In this document: one piece after another, positions 1 to 10,191 of the stretch
How the letters are laid out: every line of letters begins with the position of its first letter
How positions within the stretch are numbered: the stretch's first letter is position 1
DNA from: Streptomyces humi
GTDB lineage: Bacteria; Actinomycetota; Actinomycetes; Streptomycetales; Streptomycetaceae
Reading direction: 5' to 3'
Assembly: GCF_001005085.2 (NCBI RefSeq)
Contig: NZ_LBMU02000011.1
Span: 1 to 64,000 of the forward strand
DNA length: 64,000 bases
The notes under the pieces: generated by a model
Seen by the model: the letters and a program-made list of their open reading frames with translations, nothing else
Database searches by the model: none
What the model was told of the DNA's origin: nothing
Made by a program: the position numbers and the translations under genes

Positions 1-27
1 CCCCCCGAGCCCCCCGAGCCCCCCGAA
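1..27. repeat. Three 9-bp direct repeats at the left edge
   Basis: Units reading CCCCCCGAG lie at 1-9 and 10-18, with a third degenerate copy at 19-27. They sit just upstream of the hydrolase ribosome site and may continue beyond the window. No function is assigned. Confidence 0.5.
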
Positions 28-43
28 AGGCCTGATCCACCCC

Positions 44-628
44 ATGTCTCTGAGCACCCTCGACCCGCGCACCGCCCTCGTCGTCGTCGACCTCCAGCAG
101 GGCATCGTGGGCATGCCCACCCAGCCGCACACCGGCGCCGAGGTGGTGGCCCGCACCGCCGAGCTCGCCGACGCCTTCCGCGCCAAGGGCCTCCCCGTGG
201 TCCTGGTCCGGGTCTCCTTCGCGGCCGACTTCGCGGACGCCGTCCCGGGCCGCACCGAGCGCCAGGCGCGCGGCCTCGCCTTCCCGGAGGGCTGGGACGT
301 CGTCGTCGACGAGCTGTCCGGCCACGCCGGCGACATCCACGTCACCAAGCACAACTGGAGCGCCTTCCACGGCACCGACCTGGACGTCCAGCTGCGCCGC
401 CGGGGCGTCACCCAGATCGTGCTGACCGGCATCGCCACCAGCATCGGCGTGGAGTCCACCGCGCGCGACGGCTACGCGCACGGCTACCACGTGACGCTCG
501 CCACCGACGCGATGGCCGACGCCGACCCCGAGGCGCACCGCGGCAGCGTGGAGCGGATCTTCCCCCGGCTCGGTGAGTCCGGCAGCACGGCGGAGGTCCT
601 GGAACTGCTGGCCAAGACCCACGGCTGA
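44..628 (+). CDS. Isochorismatase-family (cysteine hydrolase fold) protein
   Basis: A 194-residue alpha/beta hydrolase of the isochorismatase superfamily, a usual length for the family. Asp16 (in VVVDLQQG) and Lys102 (in VTKHNWSAF) match the conserved Asp and Lys. The position that carries the nucleophilic Cys in nicotinamidase-type members is Gly135 (GIATSIGVES). True isochorismatases (EntB, PhzD) also lack that Cys, so this protein is unlikely to be a thiol-dependent amidase. The substrate cannot be deduced. It is a single gene ahead of the glycosyltransferase and separated from it by 150 bp. The purine run GAAAGG lies 13 bases upstream of the ATG. Family assignment is firm; function is open. 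Confidence 0.88.
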   Translation: MSLSTLDPRTALVVVDLQQGIVGMPTQPHTGAEVVARTAELADAFRAKGLPVVLVRVSFAADFADAVPGRTERQARGLAFPEGWDVVVDELSGHAGDIHVTKHNWSAFHGTDLDVQLRRRGVTQIVLTGIATSIGVESTARDGYAHGYHVTLATDAMADADPEAHRGSVERIFPRLGESGSTAEVLELLAKTHG

Positions 629-661
629 GCAGGACATTTGACGCACAGCTGACACTTCACG

Positions 662-709
662 ACCCGGTCTTGACCAAGGGGTGAGACACGCCCGAGGTCA
701 GGACCGGGT
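662..709. promoter_or_regulatory. Long imperfect inverted repeat upstream of the glycosyltransferase
   Basis: Arms 662-675 (ACCCGGTCTTGACC) and 696-709 (GGTCAGGACCGGGT) pair over 14 positions with one G-U wobble around a 20-nt loop. The element lies between the hydrolase stop and the glycosyltransferase start. It could terminate the upstream transcript or form a structured leader or operator for the downstream gene. There is no T-run after it, which weakens the terminator reading. A second short hairpin (733-738 with 747-752) follows before the ribosome site. Confidence 0.55.
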
Positions 710-778
710 TAGCATTCGCCCACGTGTACGTGCCGTCCAGGGAAACGGACGGCTTTATCCAGGGGGCTAGGAAGCCGG

Positions 779-2812
779 ATGCCGGTCAAGGTCAGTGTTG
801 TCGTCCCTGTTTACAACCCGGGACCCTATATCGAGGACTGCGTCGCCTCGATGCTCCGGCAGTCGCTGCCGCGCGACGAGTACGAAGTGATCTTCGTGGA
901 CGACGGTTCCAGCGACGAGACCCCGGCCCGGCTCGACGCGCTCGCCGCCGAGCACCCGCACATCCACGTCATCCACCAGGAGCCCTCCGGCTGGTCCGGC
1001 AAGCCCCGCAACGTCGGTATCGCCGCCTCCAAGGGCGAGTTCGTGATGTTCGTCGACAACGACGACTTCCTCGGCGACGAGGCGCTGGAGCGGATGTACG
1101 ACTACGGCGTCGCGAACGAGGCCGACCTGATCATCGGCAAGATGGCCGGCAAGGGCCGCCCGGTACCGGTGGAGCTGTTCCGCCGCAACCACCCGCGGGC
1201 CACCGTCGAGAACGCCCCCCTGATGAGCAGCCTGACCCCGCACAAGATGCTGCGCCGGTCCTTCCTGGACCGCATCGGGCTGCGCTTCCCCGAAGGCCGC
1301 CGGCGCCTCGAGGACCATGTCTTCGTCGCCGAGGCGTACCTGCGCGCGTCGAACATCTCGGTGCTCAGCGACTACGTCTGCTACTACCACATCAAGCGCG
1401 AGGACGCCTCCAACGCCGGTTTCCAGCGCTTCGACCCGGTCGGCTACTTCGGCAACCTCCGCGAGGCCCTCGACGTCGTCGAGCGCTACACCGAGCCCGG
1501 TGCCAAGCGCGACCGGATGTTCCAGCGCTGGCTGAACAACGAGATGACCGAGCGGCTGCGCGGCAAGCGGTTCCTCAAACTGCCCGACGACTACCGCAAG
1601 GAGCTCTTCGACGAGATCCACAAGGTGATCGCCGAGCGCATGGGCCCCTCCGTGTTCGCGCTGCTCGCCCCGGCCCAGCGGGTGGTCGCCGAACTGGCCG
1701 CCGCCGGCCGCTACGAGGACGTGCTCGCCGTCGCCGAGTGGGAGGCGGCCGTCAATCCCTCGACGGCCCTGGAGAGCGTCCGCTGGGACGGCGGCGCCCT
1801 GAAGATCGACTTCGCCGCGGAGTACACCGCCGGCGGCGCGCCGAAGACCTACCCGGCCGACACCGCCGCCGCCCCGGCCGACGAGCCGGCGGCGACCGCC
1901 GCCGAGGCCATCGCCCGGCTGGAGCTCGGCACCGCGGCCCGTTTCGGCAAGGCCAACGTCGACCTGGTCATGCGCGAACGCGAGACCCACGCGCAGTTCT
2001 TCCAGCCGGTCGAGCTCACCCGCGAGACCGTCCCCGTCGAGGGCGAGCCGGACCGCGTCCGCCTGGTGGTGAAGGCCACCGCCACCGTGGACCCGGGCAC
2101 CGCCGCCAGCGGCACCCCGCTGGCGGCCGGGCTGTGGGACGCCTTCGTCCGGCTGACGATCGGCGGCTGGACCCGCGAGCACCGGCTGTTCCCGGCCTCC
2201 CCCACGTCCGGGGCCGCCTTCCCCGCGATGCCGGTGCCGGGCGTCGTCGGCGGCCGCCGCGTGCTGCCCTACTGGACGGTCAAGGACAACTTCGCGCTCG
2301 ACGTCGACATGGCGAGCAAGCGGCTCGGCTTCGGCGAGTTCAAGCCGGAGGACTTCACGGTCGCCGGGGACCGGCTGCGCGCGGAGCTGCCCTTCCACGT
2401 CGACGGTGACGTCAAGGCCTCGGTCCGGCTGACCGGCCCCAAGCCCGCCGCCGAGGTGCTGGAGGTGCCCGCCACGCTGTCGCCCGCCGAGGGCGGCGGC
2501 GCCGTGCTGGACGCCCCGCTGCCGGTCCGCTCGCTCCAGGAGGGCAGCTGGCGGCTCGCCCTGTGCCTGCTCGCGGACGTCGCCGAACCCCGCTTCTTCA
2601 CGCTGCCGCTCGTCGTCCGCGACTCCCCCGCGGGCCTGAAGGTCGCCAAGCCGGCCCAGAAGAAGCCCGCGGCACCGAAGCCCGCCCCGGCGCCCAAGCC
2701 GAGGCCGGGCGCCGCCCGCCGGCTGGCCCGCAAGCTCCCGCTGCCGGTGCGCCGCGCGCTGGTCAGGGCACTCGGCAGGGGCAGGAAGCCCGCACGACAG
2801 GAAGGCAAGTAA
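779..2812 (+). CDS. Large family-2 glycosyltransferase with C-terminal extension
   Basis: A 677-residue protein. The N-terminal ~250 residues form a GT-A fold: VSVVVPVYNPG at the start, the nucleotide-binding DDGSSD near residue 42, and a metal-binding VDNDD near residue 84. The remaining ~420 residues are two or three beta-rich domains of the kind that follows GT2 modules in surface-polymer transferases, ending in a Lys/Pro/Ala/Arg-rich basic tail. No membrane helix is evident, so it is probably a cytosolic or peripheral enzyme. rmlC starts 6 bp downstream and the rmlABD operon is nearby. That suggests it transfers rhamnose or another sugar to a cell-wall glycan, an inference from context only. 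The start is an ATG with CTAGGAAG just upstream. Confidence 0.88.
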   Translation: MPVKVSVVVPVYNPGPYIEDCVASMLRQSLPRDEYEVIFVDDGSSDETPARLDALAAEHPHIHVIHQEPSGWSGKPRNVGIAASKGEFVMFVDNDDFLGDEALERMYDYGVANEADLIIGKMAGKGRPVPVELFRRNHPRATVENAPLMSSLTPHKMLRRSFLDRIGLRFPEGRRRLEDHVFVAEAYLRASNISVLSDYVCYYHIKREDASNAGFQRFDPVGYFGNLREALDVVERYTEPGAKRDRMFQRWLNNEMTERLRGKRFLKLPDDYRKELFDEIHKVIAERMGPSVFALLAPAQRVVAELAAAGRYEDVLAVAEWEAAVNPSTALESVRWDGGALKIDFAAEYTAGGAPKTYPADTAAAPADEPAATAAEAIARLELGTAARFGKANVDLVMRERETHAQFFQPVELTRETVPVEGEPDRVRLVVKATATVDPGTAASGTPLAAGLWDAFVRLTIGGWTREHRLFPASPTSGAAFPAMPVPGVVGGRRVLPYWTVKDNFALDVDMASKRLGFGEFKPEDFTVAGDRLRAELPFHVDGDVKASVRLTGPKPAAEVLEVPATLSPAEGGGAVLDAPLPVRSLQEGSWRLALCLLADVAEPRFFTLPLVVRDSPAGLKVAKPAQKKPAAPKPAPAPKPRPGAARRLARKLPLPVRRALVRALGRGRKPARQEGK

Positions 2813-2817
2813 GAACC

Positions 2818-3417
2818 GTGCGACCGCTGAGCATCGAAGGCGCCTGGGTCCAGGAGCCCAAGGCCTTCCCCGACGACCGGGGCAGCTTCCACGAGTGGTT
2901 CAAGGCGGAGGAGTTCCGCGAGGCCCTCGGCTACGACCTCGACCTCGTCCAGGCCAACTGCTCGGTCTCCCGGCGGGGCGTCCTGCGGGGCGTCCACTTC
3001 GCCGACGTGCCGCCGAGCCAGTCCAAGTACGTCAAGTGCGTACGCGGCGCGGTGCTGGACGTGATCGTGGACATCCGGGTCGGCTCCCCCACCTTCGGCC
3101 GCTGGGAGGCGGTCCGGCTCGACGAGGAGAACCGGCACGCCGTGTTCCTCTCGGAGGGCCTCGGTCACGCCTTCATGGCGCTGACCGACGACGCCACGGT
3201 GGTGTACCTGTGCTCGGCCGGATACGCGCCCGGCCGTGAGCACGGCATCAACCCGCTCGACCCCGAGCTGGGCATCGAGTGGCCCGAGGGCTTCGAGCCG
3301 GTGCTGTCGGAGAAGGACGCGCAGGCACCGTCGCTGGCCGAGGCCGGGAAGGCGGGGCTGCTGCCGTCGTACGAGGACTGCGTGGCGTTCTACGAGAGCC
3401 TGCGGTCCGGCAGCTGA
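2818..3417 (+). CDS. rmlC: dTDP-4-dehydrorhamnose 3,5-epimerase
   Basis: A 199-residue cupin-fold epimerase converting dTDP-4-keto-6-deoxy-D-glucose to dTDP-4-keto-L-rhamnose, the third step of dTDP-L-rhamnose synthesis. The family core is intact: RGSF near residue 21, catalytic His60 in LRGVHF, SKYVKCVRG, the GLGHAFMAL strand, and Tyr130 in VVYLCS. The open frame extends far upstream, but GTG at 2818 fits the alignment and follows the glycosyltransferase stop by 5 bases, so the two are co-transcribed. The other three rml genes lie 4-7 kb away on the opposite strand, so the pathway is split between two transcripts. Confidence 0.93.
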   Translation: MRPLSIEGAWVQEPKAFPDDRGSFHEWFKAEEFREALGYDLDLVQANCSVSRRGVLRGVHFADVPPSQSKYVKCVRGAVLDVIVDIRVGSPTFGRWEAVRLDEENRHAVFLSEGLGHAFMALTDDATVVYLCSAGYAPGREHGINPLDPELGIEWPEGFEPVLSEKDAQAPSLAEAGKAGLLPSYEDCVAFYESLRSGS

Positions 3418-3426
3418 ACGACATGG

Positions 3427-3461
3427 AATGCCGTGGCTGGTCACGCACCAGCCACGGCATT
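3427..3461. terminator. Strong terminator after rmlC
   Basis: A perfect 15-bp stem (3427-3441 with 3447-3461, arm AATGCCGTGGCTGGT) with loop CACGC, starting 10 bp after the rmlC stop. A T-rich stretch (TTTGCTTCTGCTTTTTG) follows. It has the form of a Rho-independent terminator for the glycosyltransferase-rmlC transcript. Confidence 0.85.
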
Positions 3462-3609
3462 CTCATTTGCTTCTGCTTTTTGAATTCCCGTCAGGGCAGC
3501 GGTTGCAGAACTGTGAAATATTCCCCTGTCCTGGATCTCCCGGCACTGGAAAAATTCCCCCGGGCGCCTGTCCGGGCAGCCCAGAAACACCTGGATCTCA
3601 GGGGGAAAT

Positions 3610-5499
<1,890 letters not shown>

Positions 5500-5537
5500 T
5501 CGCGGTGGATCGAGCTCTTCGACAGAGGGGGCCGAAG

Positions 5538-6212
5538 ATGACGGACCGCGAGGACCGCTCCGAACCGCAGTGGCGATGCCCGGATCCCGGCCCGCGGCCG
5601 ACCCTCCCGGACCCGGACCTGCAACCGACCATCAGGCAGCTCGACGATGCGACCACGTACGTTCCCACCGTCCTGGACGCCCCGTGGACCAGCACCGCGC
5701 CCGGCCCCGAGCCGGACGTCCTCCGCTTCGGCCCGGGAGTCCCGCCCCTGGGGGCCCCGGACACCGGGGCCGACGAATGGCGTGACACACCCCGGCAGGC
5801 CCCGGAGAAGCCGCGCGACCGTCTGCGCCGGCTCGGCAGGTACCGACTGGCGGCGGTGGTCCTGGCCGTCGTCCTGGCCTGGTGGCTGTGGCCGCGGCAG
5901 CCGGCGGAGCTGCGGGTCACCGGTGTGACGGCGCGGACGGACGCGGTTCCCGGGTGCGACGCGGCCGCCGAGGTGGTCGCGGTGGTCCGCACGAACGGTG
6001 CGGCCGGCACGCTCGCCTACGAGTGGGACCGCAGTGACCGCACCTCCTCGGGCCCGTTGACGGAACGGCTCGGCAAGGGGCAGCACGAGACGCGTCTGCG
6101 GCTGTCCTGGACGTTCCACGGCAAGGGCAGCCGGCACGCGACGGCGCGACTGGTCATCCGCTCCCCCGGGTCGCACACGGTGTCCGCGTCCTTCACGTAC
6201 ACCTGCCGCTGA
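5538..6212 (+). CDS. Single-pass membrane protein of unknown function
   Basis: 224 residues from ATG 5538, chosen because AGAGGGGG lies 6 bases upstream; an in-frame GTG at 5505 has no such site. The first ~90 residues are Pro/Asp/Arg-rich and polar. One transmembrane helix follows (YRLAAVVLAVVLAWWLW). The ~110-residue outer domain is predicted beta-rich, with two Cys (PGCDAAAE and the final FTYTCR) that could form a disulfide linking its ends. It begins 38 bp after the kinase gene, so it may be a partner or target of that kinase. No family was recognised. Confidence 0.75.
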   Translation: MTDREDRSEPQWRCPDPGPRPTLPDPDLQPTIRQLDDATTYVPTVLDAPWTSTAPGPEPDVLRFGPGVPPLGAPDTGADEWRDTPRQAPEKPRDRLRRLGRYRLAAVVLAVVLAWWLWPRQPAELRVTGVTARTDAVPGCDAAAEVVAVVRTNGAAGTLAYEWDRSDRTSSGPLTERLGKGQHETRLRLSWTFHGKGSRHATARLVIRSPGSHTVSASFTYTCR

Positions 6213-6256
6213 GTGCGCGCGGGGGGGCGCGGGAAGCCGGAGGCCGGAAAAGGCGA

Positions 6257-6298
6257 ACGGCGAGGCGTCACGACCGCGCGGTCGTGACGCCTCGCCGT
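6257..6298. terminator. Bidirectional terminator between converging genes
   Basis: A 20-bp perfect inverted repeat (6257-6276 with 6279-6298) centred on CGCG between the plus-strand membrane protein (ends 6212) and the minus-strand methyltransferase (ends 6311). The length and convergent setting support a shared terminator. It lacks a T-run, as is common in high-GC actinobacteria. Confidence 0.8.
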
Positions 6299-6310
6299 GC
6301 CGCGTGCCGC

Positions 6311-7111
6311 TCAGGCAGCCGTGAGCTGGCGCAGGGCGCGGCTCAGGGGCTCCCAGCCCCGCGCCCGCTTGGTGCCCCGGTTGCGGGAGGCCACCAGGGG
6401 CTTCCAGAAGGACGCGCCGACCAGCTGTTCCGGGGTCACCGCCGTCGTCCTGCCGAGGATCGACTCGGGGACCTTCTGCGGGTCCGGGACCTCGAACTCC
6501 GCGATGATCTCGTCGTACTTGTCCTTGAGGACGGTGTTCGACGGGTCCGCCCCGAAGACGACGAGCTGGCCGGTGGGGGCCGTGTCGACCAGGACGGTCA
6601 CCAGGTCGGGGCGGTACCGGTTGAGGATCTCGACCAGCTTGTAGACGTCGCCCGTCCACGCGTCGGTGTGGCGGTCACGGGCCGCCTCGTCGATGTTGCG
6701 CGGCAGCATGTCGTCGAAGACGATCACACTCGCCCAGTCGGAGTGCTGCTCGATGTTGATGAAGTCCCGCAGCGCGTACTCGAACAGGTGCATGCCGTCG
6801 ATGAACGCCAGGTCCAGCGTGGTCCGCTGCCAGTAGCCGAACGGGCTGCGGTTGCGTGCGATGTTGCGCAGCGGGTGACGGCCTCCCCTGAGGTGCGCCA
6901 GGGGGTTCTCCCTGGCGAAGAAGTCGTCGCTGGTCGCCTTGGCCAGGTGCACGTCGCACCGGATCTCCGAGACCACCTTGAAGGCGGGGTCGATCGCGAT
7001 GCTGGGAACTCTGGACAGCGTCAGACTACGGCCGTCGTTGACGCCGATCTCCAGGTAGTTGCGGTTCGCGCTGACCTGGTGGAGTTCCCGAAGGAACTCG
7101 TGCCTTTTCAC
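6311..7111 (-). CDS. Class I SAM-dependent methyltransferase (Methyltransf_24 type)
   Basis: 266 residues from GTG 7111, which overlaps the rmlD stop as GTGA and so is translationally coupled to it. The open frame extends to 7198, but that part lies inside rmlD. The SAM-binding motif is NYLEIGVNDGRSL near residue 18. LDLAFIDGMHLFEYALRDF near residue 100 is the acidic loop typical of sugar or cell-wall methyltransferases of this group. As the last gene of the rml operon it probably methylates a rhamnose-containing glycan or its precursor. That role is inferred from position; the acceptor is unknown. Confidence 0.82.
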   Translation of the reverse strand: MKRHEFLRELHQVSANRNYLEIGVNDGRSLTLSRVPSIAIDPAFKVVSEIRCDVHLAKATSDDFFARENPLAHLRGGRHPLRNIARNRSPFGYWQRTTLDLAFIDGMHLFEYALRDFINIEQHSDWASVIVFDDMLPRNIDEAARDRHTDAWTGDVYKLVEILNRYRPDLVTVLVDTAPTGQLVVFGADPSNTVLKDKYDEIIAEFEVPDPQKVPESILGRTTAVTPEQLVGASFWKPLVASRNRGTKRARGWEPLSRALRQLTAA

Positions 7112-7989
7112 TGGGACATCTCCTTGCGGATCTGGGGCAGTGCATCGTGCAGTGCTGACCTCCAGTCCCGGGACGGCTCCAGACCGATCTGCTGCCATCG
7201 GGCATGCCCCAGCGCGCTGTACGCCGGTCGGGGCGCGGGCCGGACGAAGGCCCGGCTGTCGGTGGGGCGCACCCGCTCGGGATCCGCCCCGGCAAGCCGG
7301 AACACCTCCCGGGCCAGGTCGTACCAGCTGGCCTCACCGGAACTGGTTCCGTGGAACATACCGTGAACACCGGTCTCTGGGGAGATCCTTGGTCCAAGCT
7401 GTGCAATACGTATGGCAAGGTCCGCGGTCCAGGTGGGCTGCCCACGCTGGTCGTCGACCACGTCCACGGTGTCCAGCTTCTGCTCCAGTTCGAGCATGGT
7501 GCGGACGAAACTGCGGCCGTGCACGCCGTACAGCCAGGCCGTGCGGACCACCGCGGAGGCGCCCGGGAGCTCCTCCAGGACGGCGCGCTCGCCGGCCAGC
7601 TTGGTGCGGCCGTAGGCGGTCCTGGGGGCCGTGGGGTGGTCCTCCGGGTACGGCGTGCTGCGGGCCTCGCCGTCGAAGACGTAGTCGGTGGAGACGTGCA
7701 CGAGGCGGGCGCCGTGCCGGGCGGCGGCGCGCGCCAGCAGGCGCGGGCCCGTGCCGTTGATCAGCAGGGCCCGCTCCTCGTCGGTCTCGGCGTCGTCGAC
7801 GGCGGTGTACGCGGCGCAGTTCACCACCAGGTCGGGCGTGTGCCCGGCGAGGGCCGACTCCACCGAGTCGGCGCTGGTGATGTCGAGGTCGTCCCGGCCG
7901 AGCGGCACGACCTCCTCACCCCGGCGCCGGAGTTCCTCGACCACGTCCTGGCCGAGCATCCCGGCCGCGCCGGCGACGAGCCACTTCAT
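7108..7989 (-). CDS. rmlD: dTDP-4-dehydrorhamnose reductase
   Basis: 293 residues, the usual length for RmlD. It is an extended SDR with the nucleotide motif GAAGMLGQDV at the N terminus, the STDYVFDG motif around residue 105, catalytic YGRTK (Tyr/Lys) and RTAWLYG. It reduces dTDP-4-keto-L-rhamnose with NAD(P)H to dTDP-L-rhamnose, the last step of the pathway. Its ATG at 7989 shares one base with the rmlB stop, and its own stop overlaps the methyltransferase start, so the operon is tightly coupled. Confidence 0.94.
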   Translation of the reverse strand: MKWLVAGAAGMLGQDVVEELRRRGEEVVPLGRDDLDITSADSVESALAGHTPDLVVNCAAYTAVDDAETDEERALLINGTGPRLLARAAARHGARLVHVSTDYVFDGEARSTPYPEDHPTAPRTAYGRTKLAGERAVLEELPGASAVVRTAWLYGVHGRSFVRTMLELEQKLDTVDVVDDQRGQPTWTADLAIRIAQLGPRISPETGVHGMFHGTSSGEASWYDLAREVFRLAGADPERVRPTDSRAFVRPAPRPAYSALGHARWQQIGLEPSRDWRSALHDALPQIRKEMSQ

Positions 7990-8987
7990 CAGTGCTTCTC
8001 CTGCTCCTTACGGGACTCCAGGGCGGCGCGCTCCTTCAGCGGCTCCCACCAGTCACGGTTGTCGCGGTACCAGGCGACGGTGTCGGCGAGGCCGGAGGTG
8101 AAGTCGTGCTTGGGGGTGTAGCCCAGCTCGTCGTGGATCTTGCTCCAGTCGACCGAGTAGCGCTGGTCGTGGCCCTTGCGGTCGGCGACGCGGTCGACGC
8201 GGTCCCAGTCGGCGCCGCAGGCCTCCAGGAGCAGGCCGGTGAGCTCCTTGTTGCTGAGCTCGGTGCCGCCGCCGATGTTGTAGACCTCGCCGGCCCGGCC
8301 GCCGGTGCGCACCAGGTCGATGCCCTGGCAGTGGTCCTCGACGTGCAGCCAGTCGCGGACGTTGCTGCCGTCGCCGTAGAGCGGGACGTTCTTGCCGTCG
8401 AGGAGGTTGCTCACGAAGAGCGGGATGACCTTCTCGGGGAACTGGTGCGGCCCGTAGTTGTTGGAGCAGCGGGTGACGCGTACGTCCATGCCGTGGGTGC
8501 GGTGGAAGGCCAGCGCCAGCAGGTCCGAGGAGGCCTTGGAGGCGGAGTACGGCGAGTTCGGCTGGAGCGGGTGGCTCTCGGGCCAGGAGCCGGTCTCGAT
8601 GGAGCCGTAGACCTCGTCGGTGGAGACGTGCACGAACGGGCCGACGCCGTGGCGCAGGGCCGCGTCCAGCAGGGTCTGGGTGCCGACCACGTTGGTGCGG
8701 ACGAACGCGCCGGCGCCGTCGATGGAGCGGTCGACGTGCGACTCGGCGGCGAAGTGCACGACCTGGTCGGCGTCGGCCATGAGCCTGTCGACCAGCTCGG
8801 CGTCGCAGATGTCGCCCTGGACGAAGGTCAGCCGCGGGTGCGACTCCGGCAGGTTCGTGAGGGTGCCCGCGTAGGTGAGCTTGTCCAGCACGGTGATGTG
8901 CGGCGCGTCGGGGCCGTCGGCGGCGAGCAGGCCGCGGACGTACGTGGAACCGATGAAGCCGGCCGCGCCGGTGACGAGGAGATTCAT
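7989..8987 (-). CDS. rmlB: dTDP-glucose 4,6-dehydratase
   Basis: 332 residues, typical RmlB. NAD-binding GAAGFIGSTYV lies at the N terminus, with AAESHVDRSI near residue 80, the STDEVYGSIE motif, catalytic YSASK and NNYGPHQFPEK. It converts dTDP-D-glucose to the 4-keto-6-deoxy sugar. Its ATG at 8987 overlaps the rmlA stop by 4 bases. Product is shared with rmlC and rmlD in this window, and could also feed other deoxysugar pathways. Confidence 0.95.
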   Translation of the reverse strand: MNLLVTGAAGFIGSTYVRGLLAADGPDAPHITVLDKLTYAGTLTNLPESHPRLTFVQGDICDAELVDRLMADADQVVHFAAESHVDRSIDGAGAFVRTNVVGTQTLLDAALRHGVGPFVHVSTDEVYGSIETGSWPESHPLQPNSPYSASKASSDLLALAFHRTHGMDVRVTRCSNNYGPHQFPEKVIPLFVSNLLDGKNVPLYGDGSNVRDWLHVEDHCQGIDLVRTGGRAGEVYNIGGGTELSNKELTGLLLEACGADWDRVDRVADRKGHDQRYSVDWSKIHDELGYTPKHDFTSGLADTVAWYRDNRDWWEPLKERAALESRKEQEKH

Positions 8988-10051
8988 GAACGGATCTGCA
9001 CCTTGCTGTGGTCTCCGAGAACGAGGCGGTGGGCGCTGGGGGTGCCGGGTGCCGGGGTCACCTCGACGTGCCGGCCGATCAGCGAGGACTCGATCCTGCC
9101 CACCCCGTCGATGGAGGAGTCCCGCAGCACTATGGAGAACTCCAGCTCACTCTGGGTGATCCGGCAGTTCTCGGCGACCGACGTGAAGGGGCCCACGTAG
9201 GAGTCGCTGACGACGGTGCCGGCGCCGATCACGACGGGGCCGACGATCCGGGAGCCGGTGACGCGCGCGCCCGCCTCGACGACCACCCGGCCGACGATCT
9301 GGCTGGCCTCGTCGACCTCGCCGTCGATGCGCGGTTCCTGGGCCTCCAGGACGGTCCGGTTGACCTCCAGCATGTCGACGACGTTGCCGGTGTCCTTCCA
9401 GTAGCCCTTGATCACCGTGGAGCGCACGTCGGCGCGCTGGTCGATGAGGTGCTGGATGGCGTGGGTGATCTCCAGCTCGCCGCGCCAGGACGGCTTGATG
9501 GCGCGTACCGCGTCGTGGATGGCGGGCGTGAAGAGGTACACGCCGACCAGCGCGAGGTCGCTCTTGGGCTCCTGGGGCTTCTCCTCCAGGCCGACCACCT
9601 GTCCGTCGGCGTCGAGTTCGGCGACACCGAAGGCCCGCGGGTTGGGCACGTGGGTGAGGAGGATCTGGGCGTCGGGGCGGGTCTCGCGGAACTCGTCGAC
9701 GAGTCCGCTGATGCCGCCGACGATGAAGTTGTCGCCGAGGTACATCACGAAGTCGTCGTCGCCGAGGAACTCGCGCGCGATGAGCACCGCGTGGGCCAGA
9801 CCCAGGGGGCGTTCCTGGGGGATGTAGGTGACGTTCAGGCCGAACTTCGACCCGTCGCCGACCGCTTCCTCGATCTCGGCGGCGGTGTCGCCGACGATCA
9901 TGCCGACCTCGGTGACGCCCGCGGCCGCGAGGGATTCGAGCCCGTAGAACAGCACGGGTTTGTTCGCCACCGGTACGAGCTGTTTCGCCGATGTGTGGGT
10001 GATCGGCCGCAGCCGGGTTCCGGCACCGCCGGAGAGCACCAAAGCCTTCAT
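8984..10051 (-). CDS. rmlA: Glucose-1-phosphate thymidylyltransferase (long form)
   Basis: 355 residues, the long StrD-like form. The nucleotidyltransferase signature LSGGAGTRLRPIT is followed by AKQLVPVANKPV, and the metal-binding YLGDNFI is near residue 108. The last ~100 residues are a hexapeptide-repeat left-handed beta-helix (IVGPVVIGAGTVVSDSYVGPF). It makes dTDP-glucose from dTTP and glucose-1-phosphate and is the first gene of the minus-strand operon. Its ribosome site lies inside a small palindrome. Confidence 0.94.
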   Translation of the reverse strand: MKALVLSGGAGTRLRPITHTSAKQLVPVANKPVLFYGLESLAAAGVTEVGMIVGDTAAEIEEAVGDGSKFGLNVTYIPQERPLGLAHAVLIAREFLGDDDFVMYLGDNFIVGGISGLVDEFRETRPDAQILLTHVPNPRAFGVAELDADGQVVGLEEKPQEPKSDLALVGVYLFTPAIHDAVRAIKPSWRGELEITHAIQHLIDQRADVRSTVIKGYWKDTGNVVDMLEVNRTVLEAQEPRIDGEVDEASQIVGRVVVEAGARVTGSRIVGPVVIGAGTVVSDSYVGPFTSVAENCRITQSELEFSIVLRDSSIDGVGRIESSLIGRHVEVTPAPGTPSAHRLVLGDHSKVQIRS

Positions 10052-10057
10052 TCGCTA

Positions 10058-10070
10058 CACCTTATAGGTG
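10058..10070 (-). promoter_or_regulatory. Palindrome covering the rmlA ribosome-binding site
   Basis: CACCT-TAT-AGGTG, read on the minus strand as CACCT-ATA-AGGTG, ends 7 bases before the rmlA ATG. The AAGGTG arm is the apparent Shine-Dalgarno, so folding of the leader would hide it. It could instead be an operator overlapping a TATAAG-like -10. Confidence 0.45.
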
Positions 10071-10191
10071 AACATCTGATTGAGACGTTCTTCTGTTTTC
10101 CTGAGTGGTTACGACAGTATGGCCCTGGTGCGGATGTCATGTGACCACGAGGTGCCGCTAACTGGCATCCCGCCCGTTTTGTACGGCGATT

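Noticed and set aside
724..2409. 561-codon frame overlapping the glycosyltransferase
   Set aside because: Same-strand shadow frame with Arg/Pro-rich translation typical of a shifted GC-rich gene.
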